Positions 1 to 12,119 of a stretch of DNA of 64,000 bases are shown piece after piece. Each line of letters begins with the position of its first letter. The stretch's first letter is position 1. Where the stretch lies: contig NW_020170408.1 of NCBI RefSeq assembly GCF_000524195.1, forward strand, positions 70,880 through 134,879, read 5' to 3'. A model generated the notes under the pieces. The model did no database searches, was not told the origin of the DNA, and saw nothing but the letters and a program-made list of their open reading frames with translations. The position numbers and the translations under genes were made by a program. Source of the DNA: Echinococcus granulosus (lineage: Eukaryota > Platyhelminthes > Cestoda > Cyclophyllidea > Taeniidae).

Positions 1-3000
1 AAGTGATGCGTGGAGGAGTTGGCACTGATGCTGGAACCGACTAAGAGATTTCTGCTGTACTGACCCTTGCCAACCCACACTGGAGGGCATAGACAGAGTG
101 CACCATGGAAGAGTACGCCCTTTGTATTTGCGAGTCAATGCGATTGTTTAGCTGGTGACATGTGACTTGTGCTGTGGCTCTACCTTGCGGCCTTGTGAGA
201 CTGTGATGGCAAACTGCTGGTCCCATATGGTTAGATGCCATTCCACGTTTGTTACGTTGCCAAATCTCACCACTTTTGCGATTGACGAATTACGGAGAAG
301 AGTTGTGATTCTCTCACCTTTTGATGGCTGCGTCACTTGCTTCCACTTCCCTTCGCTCCCCTTTTCTAGACGTGGTATGGGGAGCACCTACGGAAACATG
401 AGTCTACGCCACTACATCCGGAGAAAGAGAAGGAATTTTTAATTGTTTTTGAAATTCCAACAAAAATCTTAGCTCACAAAAACCCTCTCAGGGATTACAG
501 TCACCGGCGCCTAGTCAATTATCCAAGTGTACAGAGTTGCACGCATTCTGCGCGGTTTTCTTCACTCAAACCATTAACCTTGCAAAACTCATTTGACTTT
601 TAATACTGGCTAATTAAATTAAAAACTTTTAACGAAGTAGAGGATGACATGTAATTGACACTTACTTTATCACCATAGCGTCCCTGCTGGCGATTTTACC
701 ACCAACTTTTGCAGTTACTGTCTACAGAGGATTCTTTCATCCTGCTGTTCCTTCCTCATTTTATAATAAATACAAGCGATTATTTTTTTTGCTCAGGCTT
801 CTGGAAAGATAAGGCCAACCCGAAAGACAGGCGATGTAACACTGACAGTCAGTCCTAGCGAAAGGATAAAGTAACCTCCAACAAAGTATATATTTCGACG
901 AGCCATTTGTGAGGTTTTTTACCCATTCCATTCCGAGTTAGCAGCAGCCAGTCTGATGGCCTTTTGGAGCGCTTTGCATTTGTTGCACCAACGTTACCCC
1001 TCTCATTCATCATAAATATAACACCGGAATGACGTCAGTCACTTTTAAAAGGCCTGATCATGTCCTATAGCCACCATTTTCCGCTGAAATATTCATCCCT
1101 GGCATAATATCCACCAAAAAGATATGTATTATTGCTCATTTATCACCCCTATTGAGCCTTTCTTCAAGGCAAAGCCCCATTGTTGGCTGTTTCCCTCAAG
1201 GCCACACCGACACCCTCTGACGGCAGGAAACTTTAAGGAGTGGTGTATCATAGTAACAATATCTTGTAAAATCAGAATCGCGTGATGATTAATAAGGTAG
1301 TGATTTGGCAAATCACCCAATTCTGGGTACCGCATAAATGATAATAAAAAATATTCAATCTTGCGTTTAAACGTTGTATTATCAGTTCCACCAATAAGGA
1401 AACGCGTCCCTCAAGTCGTAACCAATAAAATTAAAGCAGTTTAATCGCACTGACCAATAAGCGTGGCGAATTCAGCACAAAAAACGCACCACTAATCAAT
1501 TCACGAGGAACTAATACAAAATTACCAGACTTACTAAAAGGAATTGAAGAAATCCCTGCCTTTTTTGCTTGTACGCATTTATTTAGTTTTATTTATTTTA
1601 TTTAGTTAAATGAGTCGGAGATGAGAATTATCGGTACTGCAACCAAATCAAGTAAACAAAGAGTCGCGATGAGGCTATTTTAATCTTTACTGCTGCTGCC
1701 TAAATGAGATCATTCCTTCAACTTGCTGACTTTCCTTTCCGCCCACATTCAATGTGTAGTTTACCGCAGCAAATAATAAGAAAAGATTGCAAATCCATAC
1801 ATGGGCAATAATCAGGGGAGAGTAAATTATGCGTCTACTCGTGGGTCTTTAAGAAAGGCAAATCTGTTTCGAAAATGTCATTAGAATGCATTATTGACGT
1901 CGCTCAGATAACTTGATCCTTGCCAATTTAAAGTGTCGTTACTATTGGTTAGAAATCAATCCAATCATTGCTCAGTAAACGGACCTATCACAATGCTTAG
2001 TTGAATCATTCTAAAATGTGACTGGTAGAAGATCGTCCAAGCTGTTGATGGCAAATAATTAGGTCAATGTAGCAGGAGGGTGACTAAGTCTGGTCACTTG
2101 CTTTCTACGTTCCTATCCCTCTCGTTTTGGTTGTCTTGTTCATCAGATGTGTCTAATGTGCAGTAGTCGGTGGGCAAGTTGGCCGGTCCGTCAGTCAGTG
2201 TTCAGTGGAGCATGTGAAATCAAATTGACATCACAAAAGATTGGATGCATGGGCGCGGCCTAGAGTAGATCCCCACCAAAGACGGGTAATGTCCAAGCAA
2301 ATTTCAAATGATCTTTGTCAAGGACATTTTTAAATCCCCTACCCTGGTGAAACCATTCACACATAAATGGCTCAGATATTCAACACTGTAAACAATGTTT
2401 TATGGCCTTGTAGATAACGTAATTGCTAGGTAAAAAGTGTGTCGAGATGTTGTTCTCCAACGCCATCTATCTAAAAAAGACCAAGAGACTTCTCTTCCAT
2501 GGACGAAAGAAAGCAGTTGGAACATAAACCAGTACCAGTAATAAAAAGATTTGAATTAACGCCTAATTTTACACCTGAATGAAAGGAATCATCAAGGTGT
2601 GCGCCCTTGTGAGTGGGTTTCCCTCCATCGATGTGATGCTCTCGTGACATGTTTAAGATATGTTCTTCTGGGCGTCAGGCGGCAGCATTGTTGGACTTGA
2701 CAAAGTGTTTAATTATTGAGCTGGAACAAAAGATTTGTCTCTGCTGACTTTATGATAACCTAAGTGACAACATAATGATACGATTGGGATCTAAAAACAC
2801 GTTTCTGTGTTGTCAAATCAGCAAAATCTTGGAATGCAAGACAGAACCAATCACAGCGGTCCCTTTTGCTGCCCAGGTTCACGTTGATTCAGTCCATCTC
2901 GGATGGACTTGCCGCCCTCCAACCGGATAGGTGTACCTTTCTCAATTTTTCGAAAAAGCTGCGAGACTACTGACATGGCCCGGAGACAATGCCACTGAGC

Positions 3001-5640
3001 AAAGTACAATGGCGGAGCGTATTCCGTCTTTTACCTTTGTGCGTCATCTTAGCCACTCTTCTTTGCCAATCTCCCACATCGGCCACCGCAACATACAGGC
3101 TGTATAACGCCACCAGCTGCGCCAGTTGTTGAATTTGCGTGCAACTGCAAATATATCTAACTTCGGCGTTACTGATCTTTCTTAACCATCCCTCTTAATC
3201 TGGACCATTGCCTTTTTTGGAAGGTGTATTGTGGGCGGAGGGAATGGGAAATGTGCTGACTATCTCGTACGTCTATCAGCAGCCGTAGGTTTACTAAGGC
3301 AAATGCAGTCATTTACAAGAGACGAAGTTTAAAGTAGTTTTGTGAAAGGCTAGATTTCCCCCTTTTTTTGCCTTGTTACTTATTTATCACTTCAGTGCTG
3401 CCTAGCCGATCGTCAGTCCGGACATTATCCGGCTGGTAGAGGGGCGGAGGAGGAGGTATTGCGTGTTTACTTAATTGATATCTTTATGCAAGGACAGCAG
3501 ATAGATCTGGAGCCAAATTTTTTTAATGTTTACAGGCAATGGTACTAGTTTTTCTACAGAATAGAGGATGTCTTTTTCAACGCCTCTGTTGGGAGTCTTT
3601 ACGAATTCTTCCATTCGCAAACATTTAGCATTCTGCAATAGAAATCAAGATAATTGCCCATTAGGATAGATCTCGCGTTTCACTATCAACGATGTAGAAG
3701 TTTAAGTCTTTCAGAATGACTAAGGGACTACTGACATTACCCAGGGCCAATGTTGTCATGGTGGTGCCCTAAGTGCCCGCGGAATCAAAACGCCGAATTA
3801 ATTTTCTAACTTCATACGAATCCAGGTGAGGGAAAAAGAGAGTCCACCTGCTCCTATTCAATGTAAAGTGGTGAACTTATGGCTTCTCTTACTCTTGCGA
3901 AGTAAATCATAGTGTTTAGCTCAGTTGTGTCTTTGGAACCTGCGATTGTCACTGGACGAAGATATTTCAGCACAGGAGAGTAAGAGATTATAAATCGACT
4001 AGCTGGTCGTTTGGACGTAAAAAGGACTTTAACTGAACAAATCAGTGGCTGAGATTCATTTTAAACACCCGCGTAGCCGCATTACTCCCGTATGATGCAT
4101 ATTGAAAGGAGGGTGGGACTATGCTACTTAATATCTGATAGTAGACCCACTCGATTCCTTTAAAAAGTCATCGTACCTTATTACGCTCTTTCAACCGATG
4201 GCCTTACATTTTATTTTTTTTTATTAATTGCGGCCATTTCCATTTTGCTCAAGTACACATACACGCTGGTCTCAGCGCGGACCAAACACGTTCATCTTGT
4301 ACACTAGCAACAGGACATTCTTTTATGTTGATACACCTTATTACTGTCTCAGCGAAGGCTTGGAGATAAATAGATACAACAGAATGATTGTTCATTTTGC
4401 CTCATCTCTATGATGAATAATTGAGAGGGTGTATGGCGCGATTTCAGGGATCTTATCATGAAGCAGTAAATAAATCGCTTCGTACCGACTATTTCTCGAG
4501 CATGACGAATTCATCTGAGAAAAAATTGCATAATCAGTTTGGCAATGGACAAGAGTTCAATTGGTTATCCGCATTCCTGTCTGTCCACAATCTCGTAGAC
4601 GTGCTCACCCAAGGGCATTAAATTTGTTCTTTAAACAAAAGGGAGCATTAAACCCCCTTGCCGAACTACCAATCGGGTTTTGAGTAGTGCGGCGACTTGG
4701 TCGCTGTGCCCGACTGCCTTCGATTTGCGCGCCTGTGACTCACGGGCGTCATGTGCGCACGCACGACGAACGCAAAAGGCTGAGAACCGAACCTCGGATT
4801 CGGTGGGAAGACAAGGTCTGGGATTGTGCGTGCAACATTCCCCAATAAATCGATTTTTTGAAAGATAACATTCTCATCCCTTTGGTGCTAAAAGTGCAAA
4901 TGTTGACTTTGATTTGAGGGCTAGAGGTACAATAAATTTAGCAGTCAATTGGTGGGCGAAGAAAGGTACACTAGTTTTTGTTTGCCTATTGGACTGCTTC
5001 CGCTGTGCTGTTGGGATGTGGTTTGATGCGTCTAAGACTGCTTGTAAAAAAATGGGATGCACCTGTTCCCACCTAATCATAGAAGTAGTCTGCCTTGCTC
5101 TTCTGCGAATTTCTCCGAGAAACAGCAAGTCTTTGCAGCGAGCTGTAGGGCAAACAGCATTAATTTTCCTCCCACCGGATGGATTGAAGGAGTTTCAGAA
5201 GGCTTCTGCGACCTGAGGTGCTAAGGGACCCAACATCCGTGCTGAGCGACGCCACAGCTCCTAAGCCCCCCGCCGCCACCTCAGAGCTACTTAACCCTCC
5301 TACTGTTGACCCCACAAAGTACTGCAGCATCCAACTCTCTGTGCTTTGCTTTAGGTTCCTCGTGAATCTCATAGCCCTCCTCACTTCCACGATAAAAGTC
5401 CTTGTACCGTAAGAGCACCCGACCGGTCAGACCAAAACAGCCAAGCGACCTGACCACTCACTACCACTCCCACTGGCTCCCTCTACACCCCAAAACCGCA
5501 CCCACAATTTAAAGGAATGATGAATCGACAAAAAAATTGTTTCCTATTCACAATCAACCCCCTACTAATCGCTGTCATGCAAAAAAAGTGGCATCACATG
5601 CAGAAATAATGATAACCAAGAGTGTACTTTGACAAATACT
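1..5640. other. Gene-less stretch, nothing recognised
   Basis: No open frame longer than about 100 codons resembles a known family on either strand, and I found no convincing exon flanked by splice signals. There are short AT-rich tracts but no tRNA or rRNA. I see nothing to annotate here beyond ordinary intergenic or intronic sequence. Confidence 0.5.
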
Positions 5641-5642
5641 GA

Positions 5643-5810
5643 ATAATCACAAAGGATATTGGAGTGAGTCAACACCATCCGGACCCCGCTGAGAGGACTC
5701 GGAGTCTCCCTTCCCATTGGCCAGTCGCAGAGCTTGCAGGTCAACATCAAGGTAGACAATGTCCTGTATTGAGGAGACGACCTTCAAATGACACTTATCA
5801 CCGGGGGCCT
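5643..5810 (-). CDS. Possible terminal exon of an unidentified minus-strand gene
   Basis: On the minus strand a T-rich tract ending in TTTTTAG at about 5811 is followed by an open frame of about 55 codons. It begins APGDKCHLKVVSS, continues with IVYLDVDLQALRLANGKGD, and stops after SLQYPL. The composition and the clean acceptor look coding, but I cannot assign a family. The YLDVD string recalls the DxD site of some glycosyltransferases, but a second candidate exon upstream does not fit that order, so I do not make that call. It could be chance. Confidence 0.25.
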
Positions 5811-6059
5811 AAAAACAGGAGAGAAAGAGATGAGTCAAGACTACTGAGCATCATGATTTACTTCTGCATGGAAAGAACGCATGACTTTCCAAGGTCATCG
5901 CGACCTGATTGGTTGAGCCACCGTGGCGACCAGCCAATCGGAAGACGAGAACGTGCCTTTTTGGCTCGACAATCAGTGAAACTACTTCAACGACCATTTT
6001 GTAAATATTTATTCGTCTACTAGAGTCAAAAAACCAGCCAAAGGTCACATAAACCCCGA

Positions 6060-6213
6060 CTGGAGGTGAGTGTATCCAGACGGAGCCGAAACTCGAATTC
6101 AGAAATCCTGGAACCTTCGGCCTTAAGTTTTCCTCAATCTGTTGCGAGGCCAATCCAACTCTTTTTGTGGTCGTGGTCACAGTTGACGGGACGTCTGTGA
6201 CATACCACATCTG
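6060..6213 (-). CDS. Possible internal exon, unidentified
   Basis: A minus-strand acceptor-like CCCTAG at about 6214 opens a frame beginning DWQMWYVTDVPSTVTTTTKR and running through VPGFLNSSFGSVWIH. It lies upstream, in the minus sense, of the candidate exon at 5643-5810, so both could belong to one gene. No domain is recognised and the donor site is unclear. Confidence is low because the frame stays open by chance for about another 70 codons into sequence that does not look coding. Confidence 0.18.
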
Positions 6214-7546
6214 CCAATCGGCTAGGGCCTATTCTGGGGGGATTAACTTTCTGAATGAAGAAGGTGAAGACAGTCCAACAGAGGTGAAGTAATGCATCTT
6301 TTATGGACGACAAAGCACCGATCCCTCATTTTCGGATATGGGAAAGACGCGCAATAAAGAGCCACAAAGGAATCAGTTTAGGGGAGTGTGCTTCGGAAAG
6401 CGGAGCACCATTACAGATTTGACCTTGACAAGGGTTTCGAGGAGCCTTTTGATTCCCTATTACCGCATTGTGTACGAATTCAACTACGGACACCGCTAAT
6501 ACCAACCCGACCTCCATTAACGCATGATTCTTCCTCCACCTTCTGCCTTGGAGCATGATTTACCTCTTTGTCTCTGCGTCATGAAGGGAGGAAGGGGGAC
6601 AGTGAGGGTGTTGTGTTCCTAGTGCTCGATCTTTGAAGGCAGTAGCCCCTGTCGCTTGATGTAAAGAAAGGGGAAATGAGGTTAATCTTGCCATCAATGT
6701 CTAGGCGGCTTTTGAGTTTGCCGTGATCCTAGAGACGGCCCGGTTTCTCAGTCCTGTCTACTACCATCTAGGCGTAAAAGTGGCCAGCTTAACATTTGAC
6801 ACCTGACACTTTACGGAGTACCGCCTTCTTCACACCGTTTGGTGAAATGTATACAAAAAACGCCAACTACCATTGGCAGGTTAAACGCCCCTTTTTGAAA
6901 TGTTCTACTACCGCCATGGACTCCAATTTTGCGGGCCAGACGACTGGAAGATAGTGATGCTTCCTCAGCTCATGCAGCGAATGCCTCTCCCCGTCACTCC
7001 AATAGGAACATGTGACTCAGTGCCGTCCAGCAATGGTCCTTCTCCACGTAATTTCTGTCGGAATTTCGTCCTTTCCCTTCCTAACAGTCAATATCACTTG
7101 ACCTACTTCGTTTTAACCTTTCGGAAGGTGAATTTTTTAATCCTACCCAGAGGTCAAATTCCAATTTGTCTGGAATGTGTCCATGCACTACTGAGTGGAC
7201 TGACAATTTGCACCATCCATTCGGCTACAACTCCAGCCGGACCTCGGACCTTACGGAAACCATCAAAGGATCGGAGTAGGAGAAGCACCGACTTTTACAG
7301 TTTGGCGAGGCATTTTGAATACCTCCATTGGATCCTACTGACCTGGTACATCGAGTAGGCCTTCAAATCTCTCTGCCTCTATACCATTAAGACACCAATT
7401 TTGAAAACCTCATTCCTGAGTTGCCCAAGTGGCTTTCCCTCCGAAAGATGTATTGAAATAATGGATGGATGAAGTGATGGGTTTTCCCTTAATACAAAGA
7501 CTTTAAAATGGCAAGTGAGCAAACCATAGTACTGAAGGAAGGCCAT

Positions 7547-7837
7547 TCAACCAACCTGGAATATTTGCATTGTATTGGTATTTCCTTGGCCGGCCATTGA
7601 GCCAGTGACAATGATGACATTATCATGTGGACGGATAATGCCATCAGCACGAGCGGAATCAAGTGCTGTGTTAAGTCGTAGATCCATGCCCTCCGACCAA
7701 TTCTCCAGCTGTTCGCCTAACTCACCAAGACGAAAATTTAAATCAAACGTTGACGTTAGTCTCAAGAGAGCGAGAGGAGGAGGGGGAGGGAAGGGGAGGA
7801 ACTCACCACAAGTCTTGCATCGACTGGATTTAAATTG
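7547..7837 (-). pseudogene. C-terminal exons of the pyruvate kinase homologue
   Basis: The last exon (about 7768-7547, minus) encodes WSEGMDLRLNTALDSARADG, then VIIVTGSMAGQGNTNTMQIF and a stop. This matches the pyruvate kinase C-terminus (family form TGW...GSGxTNTMRV) and ends at the expected place. It is preceded on the minus strand by a pyrimidine tract of about 30 bases (G/A-rich at 7771-7800 on plus), a strong acceptor. A 33-base piece at 7837-7805, bounded by TTTTCTAG and GTGAGT, reads TNLNPVDARLV, like the TRNPQTARQ segment of the family. The splice phase between these two pieces does not fit cleanly, which may be another lesion. The intron back to the main exon block would exceed 4 kb. 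Confidence 0.68.
7771..7800 (+). other. G-rich tract, quadruplex-capable; acceptor pyrimidine tract on minus
   Basis: Three to four runs of three to five G separated by single A or short spacers lie here. On the minus strand the same bases are the pyrimidine tract before the last exon of the pyruvate kinase homologue. Confidence 0.5.
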
Positions 7838-8864
7838 GTCTAGAAAAATCCCCGATTTGTTGGAAATTTGAACCCAAATCGCGATGAAGGACCAACAGAA
7901 GGGAGTCCATCAGTGAGTCCATAACGCTCCCAACACTCAAAAATTGACATGACAAAGGAGGGGGAGAGTAACGAATGCCACTTGCATAATTATCACTGTC
8001 TCAACCACTCAAAACCGTGATAAAAGACTGTCCATCGGAGAAGTGTCTTGCTACGATGAACCGCTAATAATTTTTGAGATTTGGGTTAAACCTGGCGAAT
8101 GTCTGCTGGTCGAGAGATTCTCGTTGTGTTGTTTTCGACCGAAATGTTGATTGAACCAGAACTAATGCGATTTAAGCTGGTCCTTCTGTGATAGCAGAAC
8201 GTTATTTTGTAATATTACACCGATAGATGATGTTTAGGAAGACCCTCGACAAGAACAACAACTGTGAGGGGTAAGTGGTGGAAGCTCATGGGTACCACCA
8301 ACATTAATGCATGACTGGAGGTCCAAAAAGCCATCAACATCTCCCCCCTTTCTACCCTATCTTTGCATCGCTCTTCAGATTATTTCCTGATTGACTCGTG
8401 ATAAGGAGGTATTGCAAGGCCATTCGTTACCCCAAATAATTCACTCACTGGCGACCCCACAGCTCATCCTTAGAAAACTGTATGGTGAACCGTGGACGAA
8501 ACGGAGATTTATCGGCCCTGAATTAATTCAAACACACGTAAGAAAACGTTTTCCTTCACTCAAGACACCGCAACGCTTTGTCGACGCAAAACCTGCTCAT
8601 GAGAAGACCTATTGCTGGATTTGATGAGGGGAGACGGAAGGGAGATGCTGCCTCAGTCACGCCATTAGGCGGGGAACAGAAGGGACGTCATTCTGATGTG
8701 GCTTGAGCAGTCTATACCTCAGAAAACCAAACACGATGCTCTGACTGTAGAGCCCGAGACCTTCGCCTGTTTCAATAGGACTGGGTTCCCTTCCCATTCA
8801 GAGTGCAGTCCCTATTGCCCCACACGTTGGTGCGCAGGCCTCTGATGATCGAGTAGTCGGTTTG

Positions 8865-9819
8865 TCACCGAAGCTTGAAGATTTCCAATCCAACAATGGC
8901 TAAGCCGCGATCCACAGTCGTCCTGAGATGATGTCCTCCTTTAACACCCCTCTCAGATGCTCTGAGAGGAGGCCGTGGAAGATGGTGCAGACATCCGCTT
9001 TCACGATTACCTACTGTCAGACACATCTCATTTGCGGTGTAAGGTCGTATCATCTCGTCAACCGGGTTGCAGGATCCCCGCAATGTGATGGGTTTCGTTC
9101 CGACATTTAAAGTGCTCATCAAGTCATGAGTCGGGACAACTACTGTGCAATTTGCACGTCCACAACATGTCAAGAACTCTCTGACGATAGCTACTGGAAC
9201 GACAAACCCCCCAGAGACCAGGATGAATATACCCGTAAGGGAGAGGGAGTAAAAGGAGCCGAACTTTCTCCCTTCCGGAGGGAACGTGGGGAAAAGAAGC
9301 CAGACGATAGCTTGGAGGATGCCATAAACACATTTTGGCTTCAACGGTTATCACCAGAAGAATCTTCCCGAAGGCGACAGAAGTTGCACTGTTGTTGTGG
9401 CAATGTTTGAATTCACCTTTATGATTCATTTATCCAGAAGTGCTACAACATGTGGAGACAGTGAGAGTAGGCGCAATCTTCGAGCCTCTGGATACTTTCA
9501 AGGTGACTCAGGTTACTAAAGCAATCATGAGGGGCATCAAGTGGGGTGAAGTAATCACTTAAGGAGCAGTTTGATGAACATAGGGGTGAGGAGAGGAGAG
9601 GATGCATAGTGCGACCCCACAAATCTCCTTCAGATGAAACATACCCGAGTCCATACGAGATGGATACCTACTACGAACTATCTGACGCATTCCTGTAGCA
9701 TTAGCAGAAGTTTCCGGGGCATGTTTACCGACTTCAACAAGGCAGATGAAGAAATCGACATTCCATCTTAATCTTTCCTGCCTCACCGCGTCAACAGTGA
9801 ATAAGTGTTGAAGCACCAC
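8865..9819. other. Intronic stretch with overlapping open frames, unidentified
   Basis: Within the long interval between the two parts of the pyruvate kinase homologue lie several overlapping open frames of 80-160 codons on both strands. They have no start context, no motif I recognise and no consistent strand. They could be eroded retroelement sequence, but I see no reverse transcriptase, RNase H or integrase motif. Confidence 0.2.
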
Positions 9820-9932
9820 AAAAAGAGGCTATACACAGGCGTATAGCCCTTAAAGGCTGGTCATAACGCCTCTAGAAGTATCAACGGGCAGAAGAACATC
9901 CAAATCAGGCAGATTTTATCCATTTGTCAATA

Positions 9933-9952
9933 ACGTCACATATGTGTGACGC
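9933..9952. repeat. Palindrome family copy 1
   Basis: Matches GCGTCACATATATGTGACGC with two changes. It lies in the long intron of the pyruvate kinase homologue. Confidence 0.8.
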
Positions 9953-12029
9953 GTGAATCTTCTTAGCTGAACCCGCATCTAATGCAAAAGTGAATCATAT
10001 TGGACAAGAAAAAACGATTGAATCAGCCTTAATTTGTGCCGTATTGTGCCAAAAAAGCATCCGAGATAAAGCAGTTATTTTCCCTACAAGACTGACTCTA
10101 AGTGGCCGTGTCTAGAGGGAATACTGTCCGATGACACGCCAATGAGGCAACGCGCCGGTGTAGACAAAAGCGTCACCTCAAAACTCAACTTCAACCTTCG
10201 CAAAAGGTAATTGAGAGTTTCAAAAGGCGGTGAAAGTCTTAACTCCACACAGGTGGAAGGCTAGGACGTACCGGTGTAGACGAAAGGAAAGAGTCCCCTA
10301 TAGGCCCGACAGTGACGAGCGACTCGAGGATATCGTGTGATCGCGATCACCGGGCAACAAGGACCGGCGGTGGCTATGGCGACGGCAGATCTGAATGTAG
10401 AAAACGGTTTTAAATAAAATCGGTTAGTTCTTCTACGATTAGTCGCTTCACTCCGAGATTAGGCTGAGGCATCTCTTTCGCCAAAATTGCAAGACTGCTC
10501 AGAACTTGTCAAGGAGATAAATTGACAATGATAAGCGTGGAATGGCCGAGGAATTAATCCAAAGGGAGTCCAAGGGGTTACAATACGTGACCTTTTGTGT
10601 GGAAAACCTTCGCCTTTGACAAGTTACTTGGCAATCCTCCTGCCTCATCTTTTCCGGAGAATGTCCAAGTGCACGGAATGGCTAGGTGCTGTGGCTTGGA
10701 GACCGTCTCCATGAACCACAGCATCATGGGCAGATCCTAAACTCTTCTTCCGCTTTATCCATTATTTGGAGAGTGGGCTCTATTAGTCACATACTGGAGG
10801 TGAGAAGGAAGAAGATGAGGCGGTATCTGCCCCAGTCTCTCCCTCCCACCTCCAACCACCGGTATGAGGTCTCCCCCACCTCCCACCTGGGTAGTACTCA
10901 AGGGGATTTCCTTGAAAGTTGAATTGTCTTTGAGAGACAAATTTAAGGCGCAATTGTGTATGATGGCATATACCGCATGAGGAAGCCTAAGCAGCCCATG
11001 GTCTCCAAAAGTGGATTCAAAGGCTGCCAAAGAAATTTTTGGAAAGGCATTAAACCCAGAGGTAGTTATTCGCGATTTCTGCAGAAAAAATAAACAAGGG
11101 ACAGAGTGCAGAGTGTCAGGATAAGATTGCAATCGCCAGGCTGCCTGAGTGAACTTCAGAAATTCATTGAAGCCGGGAACAATTATTCGTCGCTAGAATC
11201 GTAAACTTCCTTATCTTCTTCACAGCACGAGTGAATGGGAAATGCAGAGGCGCATATTCATCTCCGACGTGGGAAAAAATAACCACAGCCCCTTTTTAGC
11301 CCAAATGAGTAATTCTGCCCAGGAGGGCTAAGACATGCTGGCCACTTTAATACCATCAGAGCGACAAGCACAGCTGAACCTAGGGGAGTCCTACGTTGGA
11401 TACAAAGTGTTTCGTGCCCGCGCCTCTAGGTCTCATAAAGGACAGTCTTTCTCCCGGGCCTGAGGTTAGACACGCAAGCACACACTGAAGAACTGATCAT
11501 CTCTTAGTGGGTAACTATCTCCACGGCCCAATAGGCATTTTCTACCATCACGTCCAAACCCGGGGAGTTACAACCGTGTTCAGGTCAAGCCGTGACTTTC
11601 CCTCGTTAACAAAGGAACGAATCTCAAGAAGTGAGAACCGCGCCAACATTTTGAACAGCCCAGTGTATAACGAATAATTGAATTAGATTAGATAGAAAAA
11701 TTGGCCAGTACGGATGAATCACCCTACGACAGTCTGCTGCAATCCGTCACTAGTTACGGCACCCAGTGTGCGTATGCCGGCATCTCAAAATTGGAAATGG
11801 TCGTATCCGTTGTTTTTTACCGTTCTCACGTAAAAATTTGTCCATTGTGCAACTGCATGCCTAGCTTACCCATACCAATTACCTAGCACTAAACAAATGG
11901 TAACAGGACTGATTTCTGAGGCTGCTAGCTGAAAACGTGACCACCGCTGTTTGGAGTGCCAATGACATACGGCCAGCCGACTTCAACGCCTTCACATCAT
12001 CCAAAGATCTTGCTCTGACTGAGCAACCC

Positions 12030-12119
12030 ATCGCCTACCACGGATACCCGCGGGCCCCCGTTTTCGTCGACGAAGGATATTGCGCATGCAATCAATACAA
12101 CTTTCACTCGCCACCTTGA
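12030..12119 (-). pseudogene. Possible eroded exon of the pyruvate kinase homologue
   Basis: The minus strand reads DENGGPRVSV and then a donor-like GTAGGC. In frame with the piece at 7837 this would give PRVSV followed by TNLNPVDAR, comparable to the family segment RPRAPIIAVTRNPQTAR. The upstream boundary shows an in-frame TAA and no acceptor in the right phase for the exon ending at 12324. It is either decayed or a chance match. Confidence 0.3.

Noticed and set aside
5643..6213. Xyloside xylosyltransferase-like gene (YLDVD and PGF-like strings)
   Set aside because: The two motifs would be in the wrong order along the minus strand for that family, so the resemblance is probably coincidental.
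6900..7358. 152-codon plus-strand open frame
   Set aside because: No recognisable domain, no splice context, and its composition looks like chance; I see no support beyond length.
8865..9429. Overlapping 100-160-codon frames as a possible retroelement
   Set aside because: No reverse transcriptase, protease, RNase H or integrase motif could be found on either strand.
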